Positions 15,776-23,659 of a stretch of DNA of 32,183 nt are shown in pieces; positions within the stretch are counted from its first letter, which is position 1, and each line of letters begins with the position of its first letter. The stretch is from Nitriliruptoria bacterium (GTDB lineage: Bacteria > Actinomycetota > Nitriliruptoria > Euzebyales > Egibacteraceae), in contig PWER01000099.1 of assembly GCA_003553565.1 (NCBI GenBank), positions 1 to 32,183 of the forward strand, read 5' to 3'. Under the pieces are notes generated by a model. That model had not been told where the DNA came from. It saw nothing but the letters and a program-made list of their open reading frames with translations, and did not search any database. The position numbers and the translations under genes are program-made.

Positions 15776-18738
15776 TCCGAGGGCGTGCCACCCCCCGCGT
15801 CGCGTGCCGCGTCGCCGGTGCTTCCCACCGGGGGTACCAGACCGACGCGGTGGGCCCACGCGGCGGCCTCGGTCCGGCTGGCCGTGCCGGTCTTGGCCAG
15901 GATGTTGGACACGTGGACGCTGGCGGTCTTGCGGGAGATGAACAGCGCCTGGGCGATCTGGCCGTTGGTGCGGCCCTGGGCGAGGTGGGCGAGCACCTCG
16001 CGCTCCCGCGCAGTCAGCGGCCCCTCGTCGCCGGTGCGCCCCCGCAGGCGCTCGGCGAGGGCGAGCACGCGCTCGCGTCGCCACCCGGGCCAGCGCCGCA
16101 GGGCTGCGGCGGCGTGATCAGCGCCGGTGATCGCGCCGGCGCGGTCGCCGGCGCGTGCCCGCACCCGGGCGACCAGCTCCCAGCTGACCGCGCGGGTGAG
16201 CGCGCTGACCGGCAGCGCCTGCTCCTCAATGCGCGCCAGCGCCCCGGTGAGCCGCGCCAGCGCCGCCTCGTCGGCGCCCTCGAGCGCTGCGACGGCACCG
16301 TCGGCCAGCTCGGCGTGCTCCTGTCCCCAGGGGTGCTCGGCGGAGGGCAGCGCGCGCAGCACAGCGGCGACGCGGCGCGCGGTGTCGGCGGCCACGCGGT
16401 GCGCGGAGTCAGCAGCCACCCCGACCAGGACCGCGTCCAGCAGCGCCAGCGTGCGGTGACGTGGGTCGCCGGAGCGCACCGTCATGGGGCGCCCGCCGTG
16501 CTCCTCGTCGCGCTCGCGCTCACCGGGATGGTGCGCGGCGACGTCGTCGAGCCGCTGGCTCGCGGTGGCCGCGTCGCCGCGGCGCAGCGCCAGCAGGGCC
16601 GCGACGCCGGCCCAGCGCGCGTGTGCGGCATCAGCGTCCTCCAGGCCCGGCTCCGCCCCTGCGAGGTCGGCGGCGGCGGCATCGAGCGCGTCGCGCTCGA
16701 TCGCCAGCAGGGCGCGGTCGGTGCGGCGCTGGGGGCTGTCGTCGGCCAGCGCCCCGCCGACCGCCTCGGCCAGTGCCTCCTGATCGCCCTCGACCTGCGC
16801 CAACCAGGCGCGTGCCCACCGCGTGGTGCGGGTCATGTGGTCGAGCCCGTAGCGGTCGGCGACGTGCTCGAGGCGGCGCAGCAGGCGCCGGCCGCGGGCT
16901 GACCCATCGGGCTGGCCCAACGCCACGGCGACCATCGCGTTGTTCAGCGCCCGCACCAGCGTGGTGCCCTCCCGGGCCGCATCGGCGCGGTGGGCGGCGT
17001 CCTCCAGCAGCGCGAGCCCCTCGTCGGCGCGGCCGGGCAGCTCGGTGAGCACGGTGCCGATCGTGACCTGGGCGCCCAGGCGCACCGCGTCAGCGCCGAT
17101 CCGGTCGGCCACGGCAACAGCCCGCTTCGCCCAGGCGATGGCCTCGTCCGCCTCCTCGGACAGCATGTGCACCTGCGCGCGGGTGGCCAGCGCCCACGCC
17201 AGCTCGTGCGAGTCGCCGACGGGCTCGGCGACCGCGAGCGCCCGATCGATCGCGTCGCGCGCCGCCGGGCGGTCCGGCGCCAGCTGGTGCAGCCGCGCCT
17301 CGGTGCGCCAGGCCGCCGCCTCCTCGAGCGGCTGGCCAAGGTCGCGGGCGAGCTGCTGCCAGGCACGCGTGTGACGGGACCCGGTCGTGCGCTCGCCCAG
17401 CAGCCAGCAGGCGCGGGCGGCGAGCCCGTGCAGCGCCAGCGCATCGCGGTCGTCCAGCCAGGGCGCCTCCAGGGCGAGCTCGGCAAGCTCGAGCGCCTGA
17501 CCGCCGCTGCCCTCGGCGAGGCAGCGCGCGGATGCCTGTCGCGCGGCGGGCACGAGCCGGGCGGCGTCCTCGGCTCCACGCGCGTGGCGGGCCAGGGCGA
17601 TCACGTCCGCGGAGCCAGCTGCCTCCAGCGCGTCCAGCGCCGCGCGATGGGTGGCGCGGCGCTGCCGGGCGAGCAGCTGGCGCGCCACGGCCTCGCGGGT
17701 CAGGGCGTGGCGGAACAGCAGCACGTCGGGCTCGGCCTCGACCAGCAGCCCCTGCGCGATCAGGGTGCGCACGTGGGTGACGAGGTCGGCCTCGTCACGC
17801 CCGGCCACCGCGGCCAGCAGGTCGAAGGGCACGCGCAGCCCCAGGGGCGCGGCGGCGTCCAGCACCGCGCGAGCCTCCGGGTCGAGGCTGTCGAGGCGGC
17901 GCAGCACGGCCTCGGCGGCGTTCCACGGCAGCTCGGCCTCGGCCAGGGCGGCCACGCCCCCGTCGCCGCAACAGGCGATGAGCTCCTCCACGAAGAACGG
18001 GTTGCCGCGGGTGCGCTCGTGGACCGCATGGAGGGTGCGCGCGTCGATGGGCTCGCGCAGCGCTGCGGCGAGCAGGCGCGCCAGCGCGTGGCGATCCAGC
18101 CGGTCCAGAGCGAGGTCGGCCACGGCCTGCTGGCGCTGCAGCGTCGGCAGGGTGGCCGCCAGCGGGTGCGAGCGGTCGAGGTCCTCGGGGCGGAAGGCGC
18201 CGACCAGCAGCGCGCGCAGCTCGGATCGTGCGGCCAGGCGCTGCCACACCTGCAGGCTCTCGGCGTCGGCCCAGTGCAGGTCGTCGAGCACGAGCAGCGC
18301 CGGCTGGTCGCCGCGGGCCACCAGCCACGCGACCGCCTCGACCACGGCGCGGACCTGCTCGTCGGTGGTCACCGTCTGGGCGGCTGCGGCGGCGTCCTGG
18401 GTCAGCGACGGCGAGAGGGCGCGGCGCAGCGCGCGCTCCCGTGGGCGCAGCGGCGCGGGCACCGCGTCGTCCCAGGCGCTCACGGCGTCATCGAGCAGGC
18501 GGCGCATCAGGGCGAACGGCGCGCCGCCGTCGGCCTCCTCGACCCCCCCGGCGAGCACCAGCCCCGGTGCCTCTGCCATCAGCTCCAGCAGCAGGCGGGT
18601 CTTGCCCACGCCGGACTCGCCGCTGACGATCGCCACGCGGGGACCGTCTGCGGCCTCGGCAGCGAGCTGGCGCAGGCGCTCATGCTCGGCGTCGCGCCCG
18701 ACCATGATCGGGCTGGCGCCGGCGCGCGTGAGGAGCAT
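15724..18738 (-). CDS. Large ATP-binding LuxR-family regulator (LAL)
   Basis: A 1004-aa transcription regulator of the LAL/MalT-like class. An AAA/STAND ATPase module at the N-terminus has Walker A GESGVGKT (about residues 40-47), and Walker B is LLVLDDLHWAD. The middle, about 400-850, is a string of helical TPR-like repeats. The LuxR helix-turn-helix near the C-terminus reads LTAREREVLAHLAQG then SRKTASVHVSNILAKTG, with about 50 further residues that run antisense into the transporter gene. ATG 18738 is favoured: TAGCCT lies 7 nt upstream (18746-18751 on this strand) and there is no ribosome-binding site, as for leaderless messages. Such proteins usually bind an inducer and ATP. Convergence with the BCCT gene does not show that it regulates it. 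Confidence 0.9.
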   Translation of the reverse strand: MLLTRAGASPIMVGRDAEHERLRQLAAEAADGPRVAIVSGESGVGKTRLLLELMAEAPGLVLAGGVEEADGGAPFALMRRLLDDAVSAWDDAVPAPLRPRERALRRALSPSLTQDAAAAAQTVTTDEQVRAVVEAVAWLVARGDQPALLVLDDLHWADAESLQVWQRLAARSELRALLVGAFRPEDLDRSHPLAATLPTLQRQQAVADLALDRLDRHALARLLAAALREPIDARTLHAVHERTRGNPFFVEELIACCGDGGVAALAEAELPWNAAEAVLRRLDSLDPEARAVLDAAAPLGLRVPFDLLAAVAGRDEADLVTHVRTLIAQGLLVEAEPDVLLFRHALTREAVARQLLARQRRATHRAALDALEAAGSADVIALARHARGAEDAARLVPAARQASARCLAEGSGGQALELAELALEAPWLDDRDALALHGLAARACWLLGERTTGSRHTRAWQQLARDLGQPLEEAAAWRTEARLHQLAPDRPAARDAIDRALAVAEPVGDSHELAWALATRAQVHMLSEEADEAIAWAKRAVAVADRIGADAVRLGAQVTIGTVLTELPGRADEGLALLEDAAHRADAAREGTTLVRALNNAMVAVALGQPDGSARGRRLLRRLEHVADRYGLDHMTRTTRWARAWLAQVEGDQEALAEAVGGALADDSPQRRTDRALLAIERDALDAAAADLAGAEPGLEDADAAHARWAGVAALLALRRGDAATASQRLDDVAAHHPGERERDEEHGGRPMTVRSGDPRHRTLALLDAVLVGVAADSAHRVAADTARRVAAVLRALPSAEHPWGQEHAELADGAVAALEGADEAALARLTGALARIEEQALPVSALTRAVSWELVARVRARAGDRAGAITGADHAAAALRRWPGWRRERVLALAERLRGRTGDEGPLTAREREVLAHLAQGRTNGQIAQALFISRKTASVHVSNILAKTGTASRTEAAAWAHRVGLVPPVGSTGDAARDAGGGTPSDQGLGPSISRQGTPSSP

Positions 18739-18745
18739 GCCCGGC

Positions 18746-18751
18746 AGGCTA
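18746..18751 (-). promoter_or_regulatory. Probable -10 element for a leaderless LAL message
   Basis: TAGCCT on the minus strand, 7 nt before the ATG at 18738. This is the spacing seen when transcription starts at the A of the start codon. The -35 region is weak. Confidence 0.4.
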
Positions 18752-18790
18752 TCCGCGCGCGGCGCCCTCACGCCCGCCACCCGGGGGCCG

Positions 18791-18816
18791 CGCCACGTCA
18801 GCGCCAGGCGGTGGCG
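18791..18816 (-). terminator. Stem-loop directly after the 153-aa unknown gene
   Basis: CGCCAC (18791-18796) pairs with GTGGCG (18811-18816) around a 14-nt loop, abutting the stop at 18817. It is a plausible transcript end without a T-run. Confidence 0.35.
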
Positions 18817-19278
18817 TCAGGACTGCTGGGCCGCCCGCGCTCGAGCGGCGATGTCGGCCCAGGGCGGGCCCTCGGTGGGCAGCGCGAACGGGCGCAGCGA
18901 CTCCTCGCCGACCGCGGTGACGCTGCCTTCGGCGTCGATCTCGGCGCGCGCGGCGTCCACCAGCCACACCGCGTCGGCGGCGGCGAACGCCTCGGCGACC
19001 TCCGGCTCGACGAGGTGGACCACCGGCACCTCCAGCGGCGTGGGCGCGGTCACGCTGATGTCGCAGCGCGCGACCCGGCGCCCGTCGGTCAGCGCCACGA
19101 CCTTCCAAGCGATGGCGGCCTCCAGTCCCTCCGAGGGGCCCTGCGCCATCAGCTCGGCGACGTCGGGGCGGCTGGTGAGGTCGACCAGCAGCACCGCCGG
19201 CGGCTCGTCGTGCCCGGTCAGCACGATCTGCTGCACCTCGCAGGCACCCTCCAGCAGCGCCTCCACGTCCTCGCTCAT
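18817..19278 (-). CDS. Unrecognised small soluble protein
   Basis: A 153-aa protein, start ATG 19278, with AGGAG seven bases upstream. It has no signal peptide and no membrane helix, and an acidic overall composition. The early part alternates hydrophobic strands (VQQIVLTGHDEPPAVLLVDLT), then AIAWKVVALTDGRRVARCDISV and PVVHLVEPEVAEAFAAADAVWLVDAAR. This pattern looks like a mixed alpha/beta fold. The C-terminus ends in a helix, WADIAARARAAQQS. I cannot name a family. Codon use is the same as its neighbours. It is divergent from the small membrane protein at 19502, and the 223-bp spacer holds three inverted repeats that may control it. Confidence 0.65.
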   Translation of the reverse strand: MSEDVEALLEGACEVQQIVLTGHDEPPAVLLVDLTSRPDVAELMAQGPSEGLEAAIAWKVVALTDGRRVARCDISVTAPTPLEVPVVHLVEPEVAEAFAAADAVWLVDAARAEIDAEGSVTAVGEESLRPFALPTEGPPWADIAARARAAQQS

Positions 19279-19316
19279 GCCGATGCTCCTGCCGTGCGTC
19301 CACACCGTGCGTGCGA

Positions 19317-19333
19317 ACCCTGGGTGCCAGGGT
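19317..19333. promoter_or_regulatory. 7-bp inverted repeat upstream of the unknown 153-aa gene
   Basis: ACCCTGG at 19317-19323 and CCAGGGT at 19327-19333 are separated by GTG. It lies 39 nt from the minus-strand start and could be an operator. Confidence 0.35.
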
Positions 19334-19361
19334 GCGTCCCCGCCGGTCGGCTGCAGCCCGC

Positions 19362-19390
19362 TGCGCCGCGGGCGAGCCCGCCGCGGCGCA
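19362..19390. repeat. Perfect 10-bp inverted repeat, 9-nt spacer
   Basis: TGCGCCGCGG (19362-19371) and its reverse complement (19381-19390) lie in the middle of the divergent spacer. It would form a very stable hairpin or serve as a dimer-binding site. No coding function is seen in this stretch. Confidence 0.5.
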
Positions 19391-19488
19391 TGGTAGTGGG
19401 CTGCGCCGCCGATGCGGCGCCCGCGCCTGGCCCGCCGGTGCGGCGTCGTGGCCTGGCCGGCGGGCGCGGCGTCGTCGCGCACGGCACC

Positions 19489-19500
19489 ATGAGCGCTCAT
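19489..19500. promoter_or_regulatory. 12-bp palindrome one base before a start codon
   Basis: ATGAGCGCTCAT is a perfect palindrome ending one base before the ATG at 19502. It could hide or compete for translation start, or bind a repressor. No Shine-Dalgarno site is seen next to it. Confidence 0.35.
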
Positions 19501-19501
19501 C

Positions 19502-19786
19502 ATGCGCGTTGCCACGATCATCGTCGCCGCCCTTGCGCTGTGGTGGGCGCTGCGGGGCGTGAGCCGGACGCTTCGCGCCGGCGTGCGTCCGACCGTGCGC
19601 GGCGTGGTCTACCTGCTGCTGTCGGGATCGGCGCTGGCGCTGGCGGTGTGGCTGCACACCGCCGAGCCGGCCGACGTGGGTGCGGCGGCCGTGGAGGTCG
19701 GTGCGGCGCTCGGGCTAGATGCCCTGTGGGAGTGGATCACCGAGGCGATCAGCGACGCGCTGGAGGGGCTGGTTCCCTTCGGCTGA
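19502..19786 (+). CDS. Small two-helix membrane protein
   Basis: A 94-aa protein starting at ATG 19502. Helix one spans about residues 2-20 (MRVATIIVAALALWWAL). A basic loop with five arginines follows, then helix two at about 34-52 (VVYLLLSGSALALAVWLHT), and a C-terminal amphipathic part rich in Asp, Glu and Trp. I do not recognise a family. It heads the plus-strand run that continues through the formyltransferase, with an 81-nt gap that contains a 7-bp inverted repeat (19796-19802 with 19830-19836). No ribosome-binding site is obvious, so the message may be leaderless or translated weakly. Confidence 0.55.
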   Translation: MRVATIIVAALALWWALRGVSRTLRAGVRPTVRGVVYLLLSGSALALAVWLHTAEPADVGAAAVEVGAALGLDALWEWITEAISDALEGLVPFG

Positions 19787-19867
19787 CGGGAGGGCGTGTG
19801 CGTGCGCTCGGCGTCGAGCTGGCACAGCGCGCACACTCCGCGCACGCGAACCACGGGAGGCGAGCCA

Positions 19868-20770
19868 GTGCGGTGGGTGTTCCTCGGCCAGGGCGTCCTG
19901 GGCGCGGCAGCGCTGGAGGCGCTGCTGACCACGGTCACGCCGGCCGCGGTGCTGACCATGCCGTGGCCGGGTGGGGTCTCGCCGATCATCACCCTGGCGC
20001 GCGCCCGGGGCGTGCCGGTGCGCACCCTCGAGCGCCTCGGGGAGGAGCCGGACAGGCGCTGGCCGGAGCTGGCCGGTCCGGTGGACGCCGGCGTGGTCGG
20101 CTGCTGGCCCGAGCGGCTCACCGACAGCGCGCTGGCGGTGCCGCGGCACGGCTGGCTGAACCTGCACCCCTCGGCGCTGCCGGCCTGGCGCGGCGCCGAC
20201 CCCGTGGGCTGGCAGCTGCTGACCGGGGCGAGGCGCCTCGGGCTGACGGTGCATCGCATGGTCGCCCGCCAGGACGCCGGACCGATCGTGGCACGAGACG
20301 CGGTGGCCCTCGACGAGGGCGACGATCGTGCAGAGGCGGAGCGTCGAGCCGGCGCCGCGCTGGGCGCGCTGGCCGGGCAGGTGCTGGCCCGCCTGGCCAG
20401 CGACGACGAGCTGGGGGGTGAGCCCCAGGACGAGGACGCCGCCTCCTGGTGTCCGCCGGTGGGCACGGCTGTGCTGCTGGAGACCCGGGCGATGCGGGCG
20501 GGGGCCGCAGCCCGGGTGGTGCGCGCCTTCAGCCCGCAGCCAGGCGTGGCCGTGGCCGGCCTGCCCACCGACCAGCGCGTGTGCGAGCCCGCGGTCGGCG
20601 AGCGACTGGACGCGGGCACCAGCCCCGGCGAGCACCGACCCCTGGACGCACGGCGCGTGGCGCTGGCCTGCCAAGACCGCTGGCTGGCAGTGCGGCTGCT
20701 GACCCCCGGCCCGCCCCCGGCGGTCACAGAGCTCACCCCTCCGGGTGCCACACGCCTGCCACGCGGGTAG
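19868..20770 (+). CDS. Formyltransferase family protein (Fmt/ArnA-like)
   Basis: A 300-aa protein of the formyl transferase family, which moves a formyl group from 10-formyltetrahydrofolate to an amine. I chose GTG 19868, with GGGAGG seven bases upstream, over the longer reading. The N-terminus is the expected strand VRWVFLGQGVLG. The catalytic triad is intact: Asn98 and His100 in LNLHPSALPAWRG and Asp136 in QDAGPI, with the LGLTVHRM strand between. The C-terminal 90 residues (about 205-300) resemble the OB-like formyl_trans_C domain. It is close in length to methionyl-tRNA formyltransferase, but the neighbours are not the usual def/fmt/rsm genes, so it may be a paralogue acting on another amine, such as a sugar nucleotide. 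The substrate is undetermined. Confidence 0.8.
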   Translation: MRWVFLGQGVLGAAALEALLTTVTPAAVLTMPWPGGVSPIITLARARGVPVRTLERLGEEPDRRWPELAGPVDAGVVGCWPERLTDSALAVPRHGWLNLHPSALPAWRGADPVGWQLLTGARRLGLTVHRMVARQDAGPIVARDAVALDEGDDRAEAERRAGAALGALAGQVLARLASDDELGGEPQDEDAASWCPPVGTAVLLETRAMRAGAAARVVRAFSPQPGVAVAGLPTDQRVCEPAVGERLDAGTSPGEHRPLDARRVALACQDRWLAVRLLTPGPPPAVTELTPPGATRLPRG

Positions 20771-20828
20771 GGCTCCGGTGAGCACGCGCGCTGGAGAGCC
20801 GAGCGCGACCACAGCAGGAGGGGAGCGC

Positions 20829-21629
20829 ATGCGTCATCCGATCGCCCCGTGGGGCGTCCTCGCGCTCGCGGTCGTCCAGCTCGTGGCCGCCGGGGTCAGC
20901 GGCACGGGCCTGCTGCCCGGCGACGACGTCGGCACGGTGTCCGACCGCCAGGACTCGGCGCTGGATCCCGCCGGCTACGCCTTCGCGATCTGGGGCCTCA
21001 TCTACGCGGCGAGCCTCGTGCTCGCCATCCACCAGGTGACCCCCACGCGCCGCGACGACGCGCGGCTGGCGCCGCTGCGCGCTCCGCTGCTGGTGGCCTT
21101 CGCCCTCAACGGCGTCTGGATCGTGGCGTTCCAGCAGGAGCAGTTCCTCGCCGCCCACGCGGTGCTGATCGCCCTGACCGTCGCGCTGGCGGTGGGCTAC
21201 GCACGCCTGGCGGCCACGGGTCGACCGCGCAGCACCGCCGAGCGCTGGATCGTGGACGCCACGCTGGGGCTCTACCTCGGCTGGGCGACGGTGGCCACCG
21301 TGGCGGGCACCTCGACCACGCTGGTCGGCGTCGGCATCACCGAGCTCGCCCTGCCCACCGACGCGTGGGCGGTGCTGGCGCTGCTCGCCGCCGCCGCCGT
21401 CATCGCACTGGTCACGCTGCGCGGACTGCCCGAGCCCGGCTTCCCGCTGGCCACCGCGTGGGCGCTGGTGGCCATCGTGGTCGAGCAGGCCGACCCGTGG
21501 CCGCTCGTGGCCACTGCGGCCGCCGCTGCGGCGGTCGTGCCCGTCGCGGTGCTGGTGGTGCGCGAGCGGCGCATCAACCGCGACCTCGGCGGGGCCATCG
21601 CAACCGGTGCCGCACAGCGCACCGGCTAG
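20829..21629 (+). CDS. TspO/tryptophan-rich sensory protein-like membrane protein
   Basis: A 266-aa polytopic membrane protein with about eight helices. ATG 20829 follows a strong AGGAGGGGA. The strongest family sign is AGYAFAIWGLIYAASL (about residues 52-67), matching the FxIWxxIY motif of TspO/MBR-related proteins. LNGVWIVAFQQ (about 95-105) fits the next conserved helix. Classical TspO has five helices and about 160 residues, so this is the longer Trp-rich sensory protein type with extra C-terminal helices. TspO proteins bind tetrapyrroles and are tied to oxidative or osmotic stress; whether this longer form does so is unknown. It lies 58 nt after the formyltransferase. Confidence 0.55.
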   Translation: MRHPIAPWGVLALAVVQLVAAGVSGTGLLPGDDVGTVSDRQDSALDPAGYAFAIWGLIYAASLVLAIHQVTPTRRDDARLAPLRAPLLVAFALNGVWIVAFQQEQFLAAHAVLIALTVALAVGYARLAATGRPRSTAERWIVDATLGLYLGWATVATVAGTSTTLVGVGITELALPTDAWAVLALLAAAAVIALVTLRGLPEPGFPLATAWALVAIVVEQADPWPLVATAAAAAAVVPVAVLVVRERRINRDLGGAIATGAAQRTG

Positions 21630-21710
21630 CGGGCACGGGGCCAACACAGCGCCCGGACGCGCGACGATCTGGCAGGATGCGGTTCCCAGGCGCGCTGGGG
21701 AGGTGATCAC

Positions 21711-22094
21711 ATGCGAGTCGGGCAGCTGCGCGGTCTGCAGGTGTTGGTGGGCGCGCAGGTGGTGGGCCTGCTGGCCATGACCGCCCTGGGCGGGATGATG
21801 ATGGAGCAGGTCGGCGGGGCCCGCGACCTGCACGGCCCCCTCGGGGAGGCGCTGCCGGTCCTGGCGCTGGTCCAGGGCGTGGTGGCAGTCCTCGCCCGAC
21901 GAGCCGGTGGCCCGGCGTGGCCTGTATGGGGCAGCGTCGTGCTGCTCGTGGCGCTGCTGGGCATCGTCGGAGCGGGGCACGTGGGCAGCATGAGCCTGCA
22001 CGTGCCACTGGGTGCGGCGTCGCTGGGCATCGCGGCGGTCTTGCTGACCCGGCTGCTCGCCCGCCCGCTGGGGCCCGACGCGAGCGCAGCCTGA
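21711..22094 (+). CDS. Four-helix membrane protein upstream of glutaminase
   Basis: A 127-aa membrane protein with four hydrophobic segments (about residues 9-27, 47-63, 71-90 and 97-117) and very short loops. A near-ideal GGAGGTGATC site precedes ATG 21711. A Met-rich turn (GGMMMEQVGG) and a histidine-containing loop (AGHVGSMSLHVPLG) are the only notable polar features. The family is unknown to me; the layout resembles small integral proteins of the DoxX or DUF4383 kind, without a firm match. The glutaminase ATG begins one base after its stop, so the two are translationally coupled and probably act together. Confidence 0.65.
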   Translation: MRVGQLRGLQVLVGAQVVGLLAMTALGGMMMEQVGGARDLHGPLGEALPVLALVQGVVAVLARRAGGPAWPVWGSVVLLVALLGIVGAGHVGSMSLHVPLGAASLGIAAVLLTRLLARPLGPDASAA

Positions 22095-22095
22095 C

Positions 22096-23115
22096 ATGCC
22101 CTCGCCGGAGGTGCGACGCCGCCTGCAGCAGCAGCTCGAGGAGCTGCTCGCGCGCTGCGAGGAGGAGCCAGCCGGTGCGGTGGAGCACTACTACGCGTCG
22201 GGGCGCGGCTACTACCCCCCGAGCGAGGCCGGAGCCGAGCGGGACCACTTCGGAGTGTGCATCACCACCGTGGATGGCGCCACGTTCGCCGCAGGCGACG
22301 CCGAGCTCGAGTTCCCGCTGCAGTCGCTGTCGAAGGTGTTCACCTACGCCCTCGCGCTGGCCGACCATGGGCGCCAACGCGTCGCGCAGCACGTGGGCGT
22401 GGAGCCCAGCGGCGAGGCGTTCAACTCCATCCGGTTCGACGAGCGCCAGAACCGCCCGTACAACCCGATGGTCAACGCGGGAGCGCTGGCCACCAGCGCG
22501 CTCGTCGCCGGCCACGATCACGAGGAGAAGCTGGCGCGCATCCTCGACACCCTCCGGGCGTTCGCCGGCCGCGACGATCTCGCGGTGGATCCGGCGGTCT
22601 TCGACGCCGAGCTGGCCACCGACGATCACAACCGGGCCACCGCCTACCTGATGCGCAGCCTCGGCATGTTCGACGGGGCGGTCGAGTCGGTGCTGTCGCT
22701 GTACCTGATGCAGTGCTCGGTGACGGTGACCTGCCGCGACCTGGCGCTGATGGGAGCGACGCTGGCAAGCGGTTACACCAACCCGGCCACCGGCGAGCGG
22801 GTGCTGCCCCAGCGCCGCGTCCGTGACGTGCTCAGCGTCATGCACACCTGCGGGATGTACAACTACGCGGGCCAGTGGGCGGTGGAGATCGGCGTGCCCG
22901 CCAAGAGCGGGGTCAGCGGCGGGATCATCGCCGCGATCCCCGGCAAGATGGGCATCGGCGTCTACTCACCCGGGCTCGACGTCTACGGCAACAGCGTGCG
23001 CGGCATCCAGGTGTTCGAGGACCTCTCCGAGCGGCTCGGCCTGCACGTGTTCGCCACCGAGGAGGAGGACACGATGCTGGCCCCCGCTCGCGCGGCCTCC
23101 GAGGCGCTCCCCTGA
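22096..23115 (+). CDS. glsA: Glutaminase
   Basis: A 339-aa enzyme hydrolysing glutamine to glutamate and ammonia. It is a serine-dependent beta-lactamase-like glutaminase. Ser77 and Lys80 form the SxxK motif in LQSLSKVFTYAL. Other family motifs are GEAFNSI (about 107-113), NRPYNPMVNAGALA (about 119-132), LMQCSVTVTCRDLALMGATLA (position about 209-229), TCGMYNYAGQWA and VPAKSGVSGGI (about 270-280), and the terminal GIQVFEDLSERLGLHVF. An N-terminal helical extension of about 30 residues makes it slightly longer than E. coli GlsA enzymes. It follows the four-helix membrane protein after one base. In many bacteria GlsA proteins give acid resistance by ammonia release or partner a transporter; here neither is shown. 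Confidence 0.93.
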   Translation: MPSPEVRRRLQQQLEELLARCEEEPAGAVEHYYASGRGYYPPSEAGAERDHFGVCITTVDGATFAAGDAELEFPLQSLSKVFTYALALADHGRQRVAQHVGVEPSGEAFNSIRFDERQNRPYNPMVNAGALATSALVAGHDHEEKLARILDTLRAFAGRDDLAVDPAVFDAELATDDHNRATAYLMRSLGMFDGAVESVLSLYLMQCSVTVTCRDLALMGATLASGYTNPATGERVLPQRRVRDVLSVMHTCGMYNYAGQWAVEIGVPAKSGVSGGIIAAIPGKMGIGVYSPGLDVYGNSVRGIQVFEDLSERLGLHVFATEEEDTMLAPARAASEALP

Positions 23116-23117
23116 CC

Positions 23118-23145
23118 AGCGGCGGCGTGCGCCGGCGCCGCCGCT
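23118..23145. terminator. Perfect 10-bp stem-loop between convergent genes
   Basis: AGCGGCGGCG (23118-23127) and its exact complement (23136-23145) flank an 8-nt loop, three bases after the glutaminase stop and eight bases before the end of the small minus-strand gene. It is a probable two-way terminator, lacking T-runs. Confidence 0.6.
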
Positions 23146-23152
23146 CGCGACG

Positions 23153-23314
23153 CTAGGCCTCGTCGGCGGTCAGGCGCTCGCCGATGACCACGCCGGCCGC
23201 GAACCCGATCGAGAACGCGAAGACCCCTGCGAGCAGCGCGGCGAACCGAGCATCGTTGCTGCGGCGCACCGCGTCGAGCGCCCCGTGGAGGGTGGGCTGG
23301 GTGCAGCAGCGCAT
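23153..23314 (-). CDS. Very small single-helix membrane protein
   Basis: A 53-aa protein. ATG 23314 is preferred to ATG 23317 because AGGAG then lies 5 nt upstream instead of 2. A polar N-terminal half with two cysteines (MRCCTQPTLHG) is followed by a membrane helix at about 26-45 (RFAALLAGVFAFSIGFAAG) and a short acidic end. No family is recognised. The clear ribosome-binding site, the terminator on one side and neighbour-like codon use support a real gene. Confidence 0.5.
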   Translation of the reverse strand: MRCCTQPTLHGALDAVRRSNDARFAALLAGVFAFSIGFAAGVVIGERLTADEA

Positions 23315-23317
23315 CAT

Positions 23318-23656
23318 CGCTCCTGTCGTCGCGGGCTGCCGTCGCGGGTGCAGGCGCCGGGGCCGTGCGAGCTCCCCGGCGCTGCGTCCAGCATCGAGCC
23401 CGGCAGGGTCCCGGGGACGACGCGCTGCGCCGCGCGGGTCCCGATGGCATGAGGACCTTCGCAGGGCCACACGCTGCCTGATCACGCTACGTGACACGGG
23501 ATAGCGGTGCGTCGTACAGGGGTGCCCTGACCATCAGACCGATGCTGTGGTCGTCGCCGCGGGCGTCTCTGCCCCAGCGAGCGGCGCAGGGCTGCGGGCA
23601 AGCGGGCCGACTGCCGCTGCGGGCAGGCAGTCGAAGTGGTTGGAAGGTGGTCGGTC
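23318..23656. other. Intergenic region upstream of the NlpC/P60 gene
   Basis: About 340 bp between two divergent genes. It contains a small inverted repeat, TCACG-CTA-CGTGA (23482-23494), next to a weak -35-like GTGACA (23491-23496). I looked for a cyclic di-AMP (ydaO) riboswitch, often found before actinobacterial wall hydrolases, and did not find its conserved core. No convincing gene is seen. Confidence 0.4.
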
Positions 23657-23659
23657 GTG

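Noticed and set aside
13888-16902. Plus-strand frame of 1004 codons through the BCCT gene
   Set aside because: It is out of frame with a clear transporter and shows no domain.
16990-20421. Plus-strand frame of 1143 codons opposite the LAL regulator and through the formyltransferase start
   Set aside because: The real genes (LAL on minus, formyltransferase in another frame) have full family motifs. This frame has none and is Arg/Gly/Gln-rich.
23318-23656. Cyclic di-AMP (ydaO) riboswitch before the NlpC/P60 gene
   Set aside because: The context fits, but the conserved core strings are not present.
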